From NCBI GenBank assembly GCA_937775295.1, contig CALKBZ010000005.1:62001-126000 (forward strand): a stretch of 64,000 nt of DNA. Reading direction: 5' to 3'. The notes under the pieces are model-generated. The model ran no database searches. It was not told where the DNA came from and saw only the letters and a list, made by a program, of their open reading frames with translations. The position numbers were made by a program, and so were the translations under genes. This DNA is from an uncultured Opitutales bacterium. Its GTDB lineage: Bacteria > Verrucomicrobiota > Verrucomicrobiia > Opitutales > Coraliomargaritaceae. Shown here in pieces: positions 8,619-17,892 of this stretch. Each line of letters starts with the position of its first letter. Position 1 is the first letter of the stretch.

Positions 8619-9986
8619 ATGCCAACACCACAGGAACATAGGCTTATTTTTAAGCACATCGACGAGCCGGGCTACACCAACGACATCGACTGCTACGTAA
8701 AGCACGGCGGCTACGAGCAATTAAAGAAGGCGCTCACCATGAAGCCCGAAGATATTTGTGCGGAGGTGCTGACTTCCGGCGTGCGTGGTCGCGGTGGCGC
8801 AGGTTTCCCCGCAGGAATGAAGTGGAAGTTTCTCGACCGCAAGTCTGGCAAGCCGATCTACCTTGTTTGCAATGCGGATGAATCGGAGCCAGGCACTTTC
8901 AAAGACCGCCAAATCATCCACCAAGACCCGCATCAGCTGATCGAAGGCATGATGTGCTCCGCTTTTGCGATTCAAGCAAAGCTCGCCTTCATTTATATTC
9001 GTGGTGAGTTTTTCCAAGGCTACAAGATTCTCGAACGTGCGATCGAAGAGGCCCGTGAAAAGAATTTACTCGGTGATAACATTTTAGGTACCGGATACTC
9101 ATGTGACATCATCGTGCACCGTGGTGCCGGCGCTTACATCTGTGGTGAAGAAACTGGCTTGATTGAATCGATAGAAGGCAATCGTGCGAATCCTCGTATT
9201 AAGCCTCCGTATTTCCCCGCAGCCCTTGGCCTCTACCAATGCCCAACCATCGTCAACAACGTGGAAACACTGTGCGATGTGAAGCACATCATCGAGCTCG
9301 GTGGTCAAGGCTTCTCTGAAATCGGCACTCCAGGCAATACTGGCACACGTATTTGGTGTGTCTCTGGCCATGTGCAGAAGCCTGGCTACTACGAATTTCC
9401 GTGTTCCGCAATCACTCTGGGAGAGCTCATCTATGACGTGTGCGGTGGTCTCAAGCCTGGGCGCAAGCTAAAGGCAGTCATTCCTGGTGGTTCCTCGGCG
9501 AAGGTCTTACGCGCGGATGAACGCTTCACAGGTAAGCTCAAGGATGGCACCGAGTTTGATTGGGGCATCGAAGATGTTCCTATGGATTTTGATAGCCTTG
9601 GTCTCGTCGGTTCGATGTCTGGTTCTGGTGGCGTGATTGTAATGGATGACTCGACCGATATGGTCGAGGCACTTGCAAATATTAACTATTTTTACGCACA
9701 CGAAAGCTGCGGTCAATGTACACCTTGTCGCGAAGGGGTGCCCTGGATGCGTAAGGTCACGCAACGCATGGTCGATGGTGAAGCACGCGAAGAAGATGCA
9801 CAGCTGCTTAAAGATATTGCGGACCAAATTGCTGGCCGCACTATTTGTGCGTTTGGTGAAGCGGCCTCATGGCCGGTGCAGAGCTTTATCGCGAAATTTA
9901 ATGACGAGTTTGTGGAGAAAGCCCGCACCCAAGCTGCCCTTCGTAAAGAAGGTAAACCCACAGCTGAGAAAACTTCTTTGATCTAA
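8619..9986 (+). CDS. nuoF: NADH-quinone oxidoreductase subunit F (NADH/FMN subunit)
   Basis: 455-residue subunit that oxidises NADH through FMN and holds 4Fe-4S cluster N3. The NADH/FMN glycine-rich loop is GVRGRGGAGFPAGMKW (about residue 52) and the FMN site continues at NADESEPGTFKDR. The SLBB-type middle region and the cluster ligands ESCGQCTPCREG plus a later cysteine in GRTICAFGEA are intact. The C-terminal extension is lysine-rich. nuoG follows after 4 nt. Confidence 0.97.
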   Translation: MPTPQEHRLIFKHIDEPGYTNDIDCYVKHGGYEQLKKALTMKPEDICAEVLTSGVRGRGGAGFPAGMKWKFLDRKSGKPIYLVCNADESEPGTFKDRQIIHQDPHQLIEGMMCSAFAIQAKLAFIYIRGEFFQGYKILERAIEEAREKNLLGDNILGTGYSCDIIVHRGAGAYICGEETGLIESIEGNRANPRIKPPYFPAALGLYQCPTIVNNVETLCDVKHIIELGGQGFSEIGTPGNTGTRIWCVSGHVQKPGYYEFPCSAITLGELIYDVCGGLKPGRKLKAVIPGGSSAKVLRADERFTGKLKDGTEFDWGIEDVPMDFDSLGLVGSMSGSGGVIVMDDSTDMVEALANINYFYAHESCGQCTPCREGVPWMRKVTQRMVDGEAREEDAQLLKDIADQIAGRTICAFGEAASWPVQSFIAKFNDEFVEKARTQAALRKEGKPTAEKTSLI

Positions 9987-9990
9987 GACC

Positions 9991-11712
9991 ATGGAAATTC
10001 AAAGTATAGTCGAAAATATCACCATCAATATTGATGGGCAGGAGATTGATGTGCCTAAAGGCATTAACATCATCGAAGCGGTAAAGCTTGCTGGTAAAGG
10101 TAAGGAAGTGCCGCACTACTGCTACCACCCAAAACTATCGATCTCGGGCAATTGCCGCATGTGTATGGTTGAAATGGGTATGCCGATGCGTGACCGCGGT
10201 ACTGGCGAGGCCGTTCTCGATGAGAATGGTGTGCAAAAAATCGGTTGGATGCCAAAGCCAACGATCGCTTGTGCGACCAACGCTTCGCCTGGTATGCACA
10301 TCCGTACGGATTCTGAAATAGTCAAAGAGTCCCGCAATGGCGTGACTGAATTCTTGTTGATCAATCACCCGCTGGATTGCCCGATTTGCGACCAAGCCGG
10401 GGAGTGCCGCTTGCAGGAGTTTTCTGCTGAGCATGGCCGTGGTTACAGCCGTTTTATCGAGCAAAAGAATGTAAAACCCAAGCGTACTAAGCTTGGCGTG
10501 CGCGTCACTCTTGATGATGAGCGCTGTATCCTGTGCTCTCGCTGCGTTCGCTTCTCTAAAGAAGTCGCAGGCGAAGACGTGCTCGGTTTTGTTGATCGTG
10601 GCACTTACTCAACTCTAACTTGCTATCCGGGCAAAGGGCTGGAGCACAACTATTCGCTCAATACGGTTGATATTTGCCCAGTGGGTGCGCTCACCAGCAC
10701 CGACTTTCGTTTCAAGATGCGTGTTTGGTTTCTCAAGCGCACCAACAGTATTTGCACAGAGAGTAGTATTGGTGCGAATACAGAAATCTGGAGCCGCGAA
10801 GGTAAGATTTATCGTATCACACCACGGCGTAATGATGCGGTGAATGATACATGGATGACTGACTCGGGCCGTGAACTTTTCAAAGCATCCGAGACGGATG
10901 ATCGCCTTATCCATTACACCATTGAAGGTGTGCACCAGACTGACGCTGAAACTGCGCAGGCCGCTGCGGATCTGTTAAAGAATGGCGATGTGGCCATGAT
11001 CGGTTCCGCAAACAGTTCGGTCGAAGAGCAATTCTTTTATCGTTTGATAGCAGATCGCTGTGGCGCATCCGTCACCATGGTCGCTCGCACAGGTGAGGGC
11101 GATGGGATTTTACTTTCAGAAGACCGCTCTTCGAATCTTCGCGGTGCGCTGCTGAATGGTTTGATCAAAACACTTCCAGAAGTAGATCTGTCAAAGATCG
11201 CAAGTGCGATCAAATCTGGTGCGGTTAAGACACTCGTCGTCGTGAACGAAGACGTCACGACGCTTGGTATTTCCTCAGAACTGCTCGCTAAGGTGAAGCT
11301 CGTTTACTTTGGCACACATGCGAATGCAGTGAGCCAAGTGGCCAATGTCGTTTGCCCATCGTTGATGGTCTACGAAAAGGATGGTTCATTCGTGAATCAA
11401 AGCTTCCGTCTGCAGAAGTTCAAGGCAGCGGTGCCTGGTCCACTAGGTATTCAATCCGATATTAATGTATTGGAAAAAATTGTGGCTAACTTAGACAATC
11501 AAAAGCCAAGCGCGTTAACAATCGATCTCGTATGGCAGCACATCGCTGAAAAAGTCGGCTCCTTTGAGGGACTCACCTGGCGTGGTATCTCCGACGAGGG
11601 CGTTGTGCTTGATCCCGTGCCGTTCATTGATTTACCGTTTGTTGAAACCAAGAATTTAAAATTCGATCCAGTCGCATTCAAGGAGGCGCAAGCCGCGGCC
11701 ACTCAAGCTTAA
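9991..11712 (+). CDS. nuoG: NADH-quinone oxidoreductase subunit G, short form
   Basis: 573-residue electron-wire subunit of the peripheral arm. N-terminal 2Fe-2S ligands: CYHPKLSISGNCRMC plus the C of TIACAT. The His-Cys3 cluster is HPLDCPICDQAGEC, followed by two ferredoxin-type sets (CILCSRCVRFSK and DICPVGALT). The molybdopterin-like domain starts at about residue 240. The motif that would carry the extra N7 cluster is degraded: SICTESSIGA and WMTD stand where CxxCxxxC and WxCD would be expected. The protein is much shorter than E. coli NuoG (about 900 aa). Confidence 0.96.
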   Translation: MEIQSIVENITINIDGQEIDVPKGINIIEAVKLAGKGKEVPHYCYHPKLSISGNCRMCMVEMGMPMRDRGTGEAVLDENGVQKIGWMPKPTIACATNASPGMHIRTDSEIVKESRNGVTEFLLINHPLDCPICDQAGECRLQEFSAEHGRGYSRFIEQKNVKPKRTKLGVRVTLDDERCILCSRCVRFSKEVAGEDVLGFVDRGTYSTLTCYPGKGLEHNYSLNTVDICPVGALTSTDFRFKMRVWFLKRTNSICTESSIGANTEIWSREGKIYRITPRRNDAVNDTWMTDSGRELFKASETDDRLIHYTIEGVHQTDAETAQAAADLLKNGDVAMIGSANSSVEEQFFYRLIADRCGASVTMVARTGEGDGILLSEDRSSNLRGALLNGLIKTLPEVDLSKIASAIKSGAVKTLVVVNEDVTTLGISSELLAKVKLVYFGTHANAVSQVANVVCPSLMVYEKDGSFVNQSFRLQKFKAAVPGPLGIQSDINVLEKIVANLDNQKPSALTIDLVWQHIAEKVGSFEGLTWRGISDEGVVLDPVPFIDLPFVETKNLKFDPVAFKEAQAAATQA

Positions 11713-11727
11713 AGCAAATTGACGGAT

Positions 11728-12840
11728 ATGGAATTCATCACCAATACACTGCCGTTTACATTGCCGATTGTTTTTTCAATCGCGATGATCTCGGTCTTTA
11801 TGGGACTTTGCAGTTACTCCGTTCTCGCGGAGCGCAAAGTTTCCAGCTGGATTCAAGGCCGCACTGGCCCGAATCGTACACGTCTGCCGTTGCTTGGGCA
11901 TATTCCGATTCTCGGTAATATCCTGACGCGCTTGGGCGTCTTTCAACCCGTCGCGGACGGGTTGAAATTTCTTTTTAAGGAAGAGATCACTCCTGGTCAC
12001 GTCAAGAAGGGCTATTACTACTTAGCTCCGATTTTGGCCTTGGCGCCTGCACTCACCACCATGGTGGTGTTACCGTTCGGTCGCTATGTTGATCCATCCG
12101 GTGTCGTGCAGCCTCTGGTATTAGCTAATATCGAAGTTGGCATGCTTTTTATTTTAGGTGTTTCTTCACTGGGTGTGTATGGCATCGTGCTCGCTGGTTG
12201 GTCCTCTAATAGTAAATATCCGTTCCTCGGCGCGATTCGTGCTTCTGCTCAAATGGTCTCGTATGAATTGGCGATGGGGCTTTCGATCCTTCCAGTCTTC
12301 ATGTGGGCGTCTGCGCCTGGCACTGACTATGGTTTGTCGCTCTTCGGCGTCGTTGAGTCGCAGGCAGGACTTTGGTTGATCCTTTGGCAGCCTTTGTCGG
12401 CATTGATCTTTCTGGTTTCTGTTTTTGCAGAAACCAATCGTCTGCCATTCGATATGGCGGAGTCCGAAACCGACCTCGTTGGTGGTTTCCACACCGAGTA
12501 TGGTTGCTTCAAATTCGGGCTGTTTTTCGTGGCCGAGTATGCGCACGTCATCATGGGCTCGGCGTTGTTCGTGTTGCTGTTCCTTGGTGGCTGGAATTTC
12601 CTACCTGGCATGGCAGATCCTTGGGGTGCCAGTGAATATGGCGCGGTGCTTTCCGTGCTGTGGTTCATGGGCAAGGTCTTCTTTATGATCTTCTTCTTCA
12701 TCTGGGTACGTTGGACACTGCCACGTTTCCGCTATGACCAAGTGATGGCACTCGGCTGGAAGATTCTTCTACCACTCGCGATTGGTAACCTTATTTTTAA
12801 CACACTGCTGATCGCGTTACGTGATACAGCTGGCTTCTAA
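11728..12840 (+). CDS. nuoH: NADH-quinone oxidoreductase subunit H
   Basis: About 370-residue membrane subunit linking the peripheral arm and the proton-pumping arm, forming part of the quinone channel. Family motifs: ERKVSSWIQGRTGPNR near the N-terminus, FAETNRLPFDMAESETDLVGGFHTEY in the middle (conserved acidic loop), and a C-terminal RWTLPRFRYDQVMALGWK. About eight transmembrane helices are visible. I use the ATG at 11728; a TTG at 11719 in frame would add three residues (M-T-D). Confidence 0.95.
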   Translation: MEFITNTLPFTLPIVFSIAMISVFMGLCSYSVLAERKVSSWIQGRTGPNRTRLPLLGHIPILGNILTRLGVFQPVADGLKFLFKEEITPGHVKKGYYYLAPILALAPALTTMVVLPFGRYVDPSGVVQPLVLANIEVGMLFILGVSSLGVYGIVLAGWSSNSKYPFLGAIRASAQMVSYELAMGLSILPVFMWASAPGTDYGLSLFGVVESQAGLWLILWQPLSALIFLVSVFAETNRLPFDMAESETDLVGGFHTEYGCFKFGLFFVAEYAHVIMGSALFVLLFLGGWNFLPGMADPWGASEYGAVLSVLWFMGKVFFMIFFFIWVRWTLPRFRYDQVMALGWKILLPLAIGNLIFNTLLIALRDTAGF

Positions 12841-12852
12841 ACCGCAACTAGT

Positions 12853-13401
12853 ATGGCTAAGACAAAAGTTCTAGAGCGTAAGCCGCTCACTTTCGCGGAG
12901 AAAACATTCATTCCGCAAATCGTTACTGGGTTGAAAACGACTCTGACTGCGATGTTTGATAAGACGATCACTCTGGAGTATCCAGAGGAGCGTCCCGTCA
13001 TCTCTGAAAATTATCGCGGCGTGCCCACACTAGTGAAGGACCCGAATGGTCGTGAAAAGTGTGTCTCTTGCCAGTTGTGTGAATTCGTTTGCCCACCGAA
13101 GGCAATCAAGATGATCCCTGGTGAGATTGATGCCGAAGCCGATCCAGATCGCGCACACGTCGAAAAAGCGCCGAAAGAATTCGAGATCGACATGCTACGC
13201 TGCATTTATTGTGGCCTTTGCCAGGAAGTGTGTCCTGAAGAGGCTATTTTCCTAAAAGATATATTTTCAATGTCTGGCTACACCCGAGAAGAGATGGTTA
13301 ATAAGAAGGATAAACTCTACGAACTAGGTGGCACCTTGCCGGATAGACACCACAAGTGGGACAAGAAAAAAGCTGCAGAAGAAGCGGGTAATACTCATTA
13401 A
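12853..13401 (+). CDS. nuoI: NADH-quinone oxidoreductase subunit I
   Basis: 182-residue ferredoxin-like subunit carrying 4Fe-4S clusters N6a and N6b. Two complete CxxCxxCxxxCP motifs are present: CVSCQLCEFVCPP and CIYCGLCQEVCPE. The N-terminal amphipathic helix (IVTGLKTTLTAMF) should lie on the membrane. It starts 12 nt after nuoH; 121 bp separate it from nuoJ. Confidence 0.97.
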   Translation: MAKTKVLERKPLTFAEKTFIPQIVTGLKTTLTAMFDKTITLEYPEERPVISENYRGVPTLVKDPNGREKCVSCQLCEFVCPPKAIKMIPGEIDAEADPDRAHVEKAPKEFEIDMLRCIYCGLCQEVCPEEAIFLKDIFSMSGYTREEMVNKKDKLYELGGTLPDRHHKWDKKKAAEEAGNTH

Positions 13402-13522
13402 ATCAGTTGAAGATTAGGAATGACTAAAATCTGACACTGCGCAGATTCATCAAAAATCTTTAAGTATTAATTCTCAATTCCCAATTCCCAATTCCCAATT
13501 CTAAATCCCTAATTCTCACACA
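13402..13522. repeat. Leader of nuoJ with tandem CAATTCC repeat
   Basis: 121-bp spacer inside the nuo operon. About 13470-13500 contains the 7-bp unit CAATTCC repeated about four times, then degenerate AATTCTAAATCCCTAATTCT up to the nuoJ start. There is no Shine-Dalgarno-like purine block within it. Similar short direct repeats directly ahead of start codons occur at metY and at the peptide-transporter ATPase gene. Confidence 0.6.
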
Positions 13523-14068
13523 ATGTTAGACATACTGTTTTACGTCTTTTCAGCGATCACCTTGATAGCGGCCGTGCTGATGGTCATTACGCCGAATGCG
13601 GTGAATGGAGCCATGTGCATGATCGTCGCTTTCATCGGCACTGCGGCGCTCTTTGTTCTGTTGGAAGCCTACTTCCTCGCGGTCATTCAAGTGGTGGTTT
13701 ACGCGGGGGCGGTCATGGTGCTATTCCTCTTTATCATCATGCTTCTCGATGTGGATAAAGGGGAGGGTGCTACCGAATATAAGAATAAGCTGACCATTGG
13801 CGCATCTGCGATTGGCTTCTTGCTGCTAGCAATGCTGGTACTCACTGCCTTTTCCGGTGATTATTTACCTGAGCCTGGCCTGACTGCAGTGACCGAAAAC
13901 CCTGAGGTGTTCGATGGTGGTGTGCCATTTACCACATCCTCCAAGTCTTTTGGCTACAGCCTCTTTACTAAGTACATGCTGCCATTCCAAGTGGCTGGAT
14001 TCCTTCTTCTTGCCGCTATGATCGGCGTGATTGTTGTGTCGAAAAAACACGACGTCGCGGAAGATTAG
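13523..14068 (+). CDS. nuoJ: NADH-quinone oxidoreductase subunit J
   Basis: 181-residue membrane subunit with about five transmembrane helices. The family segment FLAVIQVVVYAGAVMVLFLFIIMLLD is present near residue 55 (shown in the sequence around 13670-13750). The C-terminal helix ends in a charged tail (KKHDVAED). The loop after helix IV is long and polar. It forms the junction with NuoA and NuoK in known complexes. Confidence 0.96.
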   Translation: MLDILFYVFSAITLIAAVLMVITPNAVNGAMCMIVAFIGTAALFVLLEAYFLAVIQVVVYAGAVMVLFLFIIMLLDVDKGEGATEYKNKLTIGASAIGFLLLAMLVLTAFSGDYLPEPGLTAVTENPEVFDGGVPFTTSSKSFGYSLFTKYMLPFQVAGFLLLAAMIGVIVVSKKHDVAED

Positions 14069-14099
14069 TCATTATTTATAATTTCATTAGCTATTTAAC

Positions 14100-14405
14100 A
14101 TGACTGTCGGACTTAATGCTTTTCTTATCGTAGCAGGACTGCTCTTCGCCGTGGGGCTACTCGGAGTGACCCTGCGTCAGAACACGCTCGTCATTTACAT
14201 GTCGCTTGAGTTAATGCTCAATGCCGTGAATTTGGCGTTCGTCGCATTCTCTCGTTACAACGGGACAATGGACGGCAACCTCTTTGTCTTCTTTATTATC
14301 ACCGTGGCGGCTGCCGAAGTCGCCCTCGGCCTGGCAATTATCGTCGCACTGTTCCGACGTCGTCAGTCTGTAATGGTGGACCAATTGAACGCCCTGAGTC
14401 ACTAG
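14100..14405 (+). CDS. nuoK: NADH-quinone oxidoreductase subunit K
   Basis: 101-residue MrpC-like membrane subunit with three helices. Family residues include [16 protein letters not shown] with the conserved Glu in helix II, and [17 protein letters not shown] with the second conserved Glu in helix III; both are needed for proton translocation in known enzymes. nuoL starts 4 nt after its stop. Confidence 0.97.
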   Translation: MTVGLNAFLIVAGLLFAVGLLGVTLRQNTLVIYMSLELMLNAVNLAFVAFSRYNGTMDGNLFVFFIITVAAAEVALGLAIIVALFRRRQSVMVDQLNALSH

Positions 14406-14409
14406 TGCT

Positions 14410-16263
14410 ATGACCGACGCTCAAATACTACTCGCCGTCCTTCTCACGCCACTGCTTTCCGCAGTGCTGATTGCCTGCTTCCTGCGCCGCCGCGGAACAC
14501 TGGCTTCCTACCTATCTGTCGCTGCTGCTGCCGGTATCTGTGCTTTCAGTTACTTGGCGATCCAAGCCAGTGAGGCTGGGCCGATTCGCGCCGCTGTTGA
14601 CTGGTTGCATTTTGGTAACTTCACCGTATCGATGGGCTTCCTGTTTAATGGAGAAGCAGCCACAATGCTGACGATGGTCGCCTTTGTTGGTTTGTTGATT
14701 CACGTATTCAGTCTAGGTTACATGGCGGACGACAAGGCCAAGGGCCGCTTCTTCGGTGGTCTGTCGATCTTCATGTTTTCCATGATCGGTATAATCCTCG
14801 CTGATAACTTGATCATGATCTTCGTGTTCTGGGAGTTGGTCGGCTTTAGTTCTTACATGCTGATCGGTCACTATCTTGATACAGACGAGGCCGCAGCGGC
14901 TTCGAAGAAGGCATTCATCGTCAATCGTATCGGCGACCTCGGTTTCCTCGTTGGTATCGTCTATGCTTATTGGCACTTCGGCACTACCAACCTCGAAGCA
15001 ATGGGCGCAGCGGTGAACGCGGATCCTAGCTCAATTAGTTGGGTGATCGCAGCACTGCTCATGTGTGGCTTCATCGGTAAGTCCGCTCAGTTTCCGTTGC
15101 ACGTCTGGTTGCCAGACGCGATGGCTGGCCCGACTCCAGTATCGGCTCTGATCCACGCGGCGACAATGGTCGCGGCGGGTGTTTACTTCCTGATCCGAAT
15201 CGCCTTTCTCTTCCCTGAATCGGTGCTTGGCGGCATTGCCATACTTGGTACATCGGTTGCCGTGTATGCGGGCTTCTGTGCGTATGGTCAGAATGACATT
15301 AAGAAGATTCTGGCATATTCAACGCTCTCGCAGCTCGGCTACATGTCGGCTGCGTTCGGTCTTGGCTACCCAGGAATCGCGTTGTTCCACCTAATCACGC
15401 ACGCCTTCTTCAAGGCGCTGTTGTTCCTCGGTGCGGGTTCGATTATTCATGGTTGCCACCACGAGCAGGATATTTTCAAGATGGGCGGCATCTTTAAGAA
15501 GATGCCGATCACTTCGATTACTTTCTTCATTGGTGTGTTGGCTCTCTGTGGTGTGTATGGCTTCGCTGGTTTCTATTCGAAAGACGCGATTTTGGTCGCC
15601 GGTGGACTCAATAGCACTGTGATTTTTGTATTGTTAACGCTCGGTGCATTTTTGACCGCGGGTTACATGGGCCGCTTGGTTTGGATCGTCTTCTTTGGCA
15701 AGCCAAAGTCCGATGCTGCTTCGCATGCGCATGAGAGTGGTTTCAGTATGGTGTTGCCATTGATCATTTTGGCAGTGCTCTCGGTTGTCGGTGGTTGGAT
15801 TGGTGTTTGGCCTGAAGCAACTGGTGAGATCATTCGCAATAATTTAGAGCATCTGCATGACGCCGAAGGGCACGATGCGATGCACATTAAGGTCATGATC
15901 CTCGGTTCGGCTGCATGGATCGTTGGTCTGCTCGGTTCGTTGTTTTTCTATGGTGTCGGCAAAAACGGTGATGCTTTGCATAACCGTGCGAAGCCAGTTT
16001 ACGAATTCCTCAAAGCCCGTCTGTGGTTCGACGAGATCTACGACTTTTACGTGGCGAAAGTTCAGCACCGATTTGCGGTGCTTCTTAGTTTTCTCGATAT
16101 TTTCCTGATCAAAGGAATTTTTGTTCGTGGCAGTGCTGGATTAGTCGGACTCGTGGGTACATGCTCACGCTCGCTGCATGTCGGTAATATTCACGGCTAT
16201 GTTTACTGGTTCCTTGCCGGAATTATCCTCCTTTGGGCGTTCGCTGCTGGCGTAGCTCTATAA
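14410..16263 (+). CDS. nuoL: NADH-quinone oxidoreductase subunit L
   Basis: 617-residue antiporter-like proton-pumping subunit at the distal end of the membrane arm. The N-terminal and Proton_antipo_M domains are clear: FVFWELVGFSSYMLIGHY with the key Glu, KSAQFPLHVWLPDAMAGPTPVSALIHAATMV with the key Lys and His residues, and FFKALLFLGAGSIIH. A C-terminal extension (helix HL and last helix) is present. Confidence 0.97.
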   Translation: MTDAQILLAVLLTPLLSAVLIACFLRRRGTLASYLSVAAAAGICAFSYLAIQASEAGPIRAAVDWLHFGNFTVSMGFLFNGEAATMLTMVAFVGLLIHVFSLGYMADDKAKGRFFGGLSIFMFSMIGIILADNLIMIFVFWELVGFSSYMLIGHYLDTDEAAAASKKAFIVNRIGDLGFLVGIVYAYWHFGTTNLEAMGAAVNADPSSISWVIAALLMCGFIGKSAQFPLHVWLPDAMAGPTPVSALIHAATMVAAGVYFLIRIAFLFPESVLGGIAILGTSVAVYAGFCAYGQNDIKKILAYSTLSQLGYMSAAFGLGYPGIALFHLITHAFFKALLFLGAGSIIHGCHHEQDIFKMGGIFKKMPITSITFFIGVLALCGVYGFAGFYSKDAILVAGGLNSTVIFVLLTLGAFLTAGYMGRLVWIVFFGKPKSDAASHAHESGFSMVLPLIILAVLSVVGGWIGVWPEATGEIIRNNLEHLHDAEGHDAMHIKVMILGSAAWIVGLLGSLFFYGVGKNGDALHNRAKPVYEFLKARLWFDEIYDFYVAKVQHRFAVLLSFLDIFLIKGIFVRGSAGLVGLVGTCSRSLHVGNIHGYVYWFLAGIILLWAFAAGVAL

Positions 16264-16296
16264 AAACAGGTGAACGATTTTTCAATTTAGATAGAT

Positions 16297-17892
16297 ATGA
16301 TTCCCCTCGATACATCATCACTTTGCCTTCTGGCAGCTATTCTGACACCGCTGTCTGCGGGGTTGTTCTTGTTGTTTGGAGCCCGTTTTAGCCAGTCAAG
16401 CCTACGCGCAGTCAGCGTGATTGGCTTTGCCACACCTCTGATCATCGCGCTGGCACTTTACTGCCAGTTTGAGCCGTCGCTTGTCGGTGGCTACAATTTC
16501 GAGCTGCGTCTAGCCACTGGCTTGGAAGCAGTTGGCATTTACCTGCACCTCGGCTTGAATGGTATCTCGATGCCGCTCTTCATGTTGGCCGGTGTCGTTG
16601 GTTTTGCTGCTGGAATGTACGCCATGTTCTCAAAGGCCGAGCGTCCGCATCTGTATCTCGCGCTGTTGCTGTTTATGCTCGGCGGTTTGATGGGCACCTT
16701 TGCTTCGATTGATATTTTCTTCTTCTACTTTTTCCACGAGTTCGCGCTCATTCCGACCTTCATTATGATTGGTGTGTGGGGCGGTGCTGGTAAGCGCGGC
16801 GCGGCGATTGAAATGACGATCTATCTGACGCTTGGTGCGTTGTTGTCGTTGATTGGTCTGATTGCACTATATGTGCAGAGTGGCGCGGATTCGTTTTCAC
16901 TGATCACATTACGTGAGTATTTGGTGGCGCAACCGATTGCCGAAACGGTGCAAAACAACATTTTCGCACTATTATTGTTCGGCTTCGGTATTTTGGTATC
17001 GCTCTTCCCGTTCCACAGTTGGGCACCTAAGGGTTATGCGACTGCGCCAACTGGTGCGGCAATGCTGCACGCCGGTGTGCTCAAGAAATTCGGGCTGTAT
17101 GGCCTGTTGCAGATTGCAGCACCATTGTTGCCAGCTGGTGCAGCCCATTGGTTCCCTTGGATCGTATGGCTGGCGCTGGGTAACATCATTATCATCGGTC
17201 TGATCACAATGGCTCAGAAGGATGTGAAGATGATGCTTGGTTATAGTTCGGTCATGCACATGGGCTATGCTTTTCTCGGGATCGCAACATTTTCGGTCGT
17301 CGGCGTCGGCGGTGCGTTGTTGATGATGATCGCACACGGCCTCTCCGTTGCGCTGTTGTTCATGCTTTCGACTTGTATTTACCACCGTAGCCAGACCTTC
17401 GATATGTCATCGATGGGTGGTCTCGCAACCAAGGCACCCGTGTTGGCTGCCTTCTTCGTGGCGGGTACGATGGCGAGTATCGGTCTGCCCGGCTTTGGTA
17501 ATTTCTGGGGTGAGTTCACTATTTTTGCCGCCTTGGCCGAAACTGAGGCGACTCGGTGGATCGTGGCACCAGCTGCGTTGGGTATTATTATTTCTGCCAT
17601 TTACGGATTGCGGGCAGTCGCAAATATTTTCTTCGGCAAGCCAACCGAGGCCTTTGCCGATCGTTTAAATGGTGACGAAATCGTCGATCTCAAGATTCAC
17701 GAGCGATTTCCTGCACTGGTACTGATCGTGGCGTTGATTGTCGTCGGCATTTACCCACGGCTGTTTTCCGATGCCGCGAATGATGAGCTATCGTTGATTT
17801 CAAGTTATTCAAACAAGAGCACTTTGCCGATTATTGAAGTCAATGCAGCGCTGCCTCGACCAGTCGAAGCACATAAGGAGGTTACACACTAA
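16297..17892 (+). CDS. nuoM: NADH-quinone oxidoreductase subunit M
   Basis: 531-residue antiporter-like proton-pumping subunit. Motifs: FFYFFHEFALIPTFIMIGVWGG with the conserved Glu, FHSWAPKGYATAPTGAAMLHAGVLKKFG with the conserved Lys residues, and MMIAHGLSVALLFMLS. About 14 transmembrane helices. The stop codon TAA shares its last A with the nuoN ATG (TAATG at 17890-17894), showing translational coupling. Confidence 0.97.
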   Translation: MIPLDTSSLCLLAAILTPLSAGLFLLFGARFSQSSLRAVSVIGFATPLIIALALYCQFEPSLVGGYNFELRLATGLEAVGIYLHLGLNGISMPLFMLAGVVGFAAGMYAMFSKAERPHLYLALLLFMLGGLMGTFASIDIFFFYFFHEFALIPTFIMIGVWGGAGKRGAAIEMTIYLTLGALLSLIGLIALYVQSGADSFSLITLREYLVAQPIAETVQNNIFALLLFGFGILVSLFPFHSWAPKGYATAPTGAAMLHAGVLKKFGLYGLLQIAAPLLPAGAAHWFPWIVWLALGNIIIIGLITMAQKDVKMMLGYSSVMHMGYAFLGIATFSVVGVGGALLMMIAHGLSVALLFMLSTCIYHRSQTFDMSSMGGLATKAPVLAAFFVAGTMASIGLPGFGNFWGEFTIFAALAETEATRWIVAPAALGIIISAIYGLRAVANIFFGKPTEAFADRLNGDEIVDLKIHERFPALVLIVALIVVGIYPRLFSDAANDELSLISSYSNKSTLPIIEVNAALPRPVEAHKEVTH

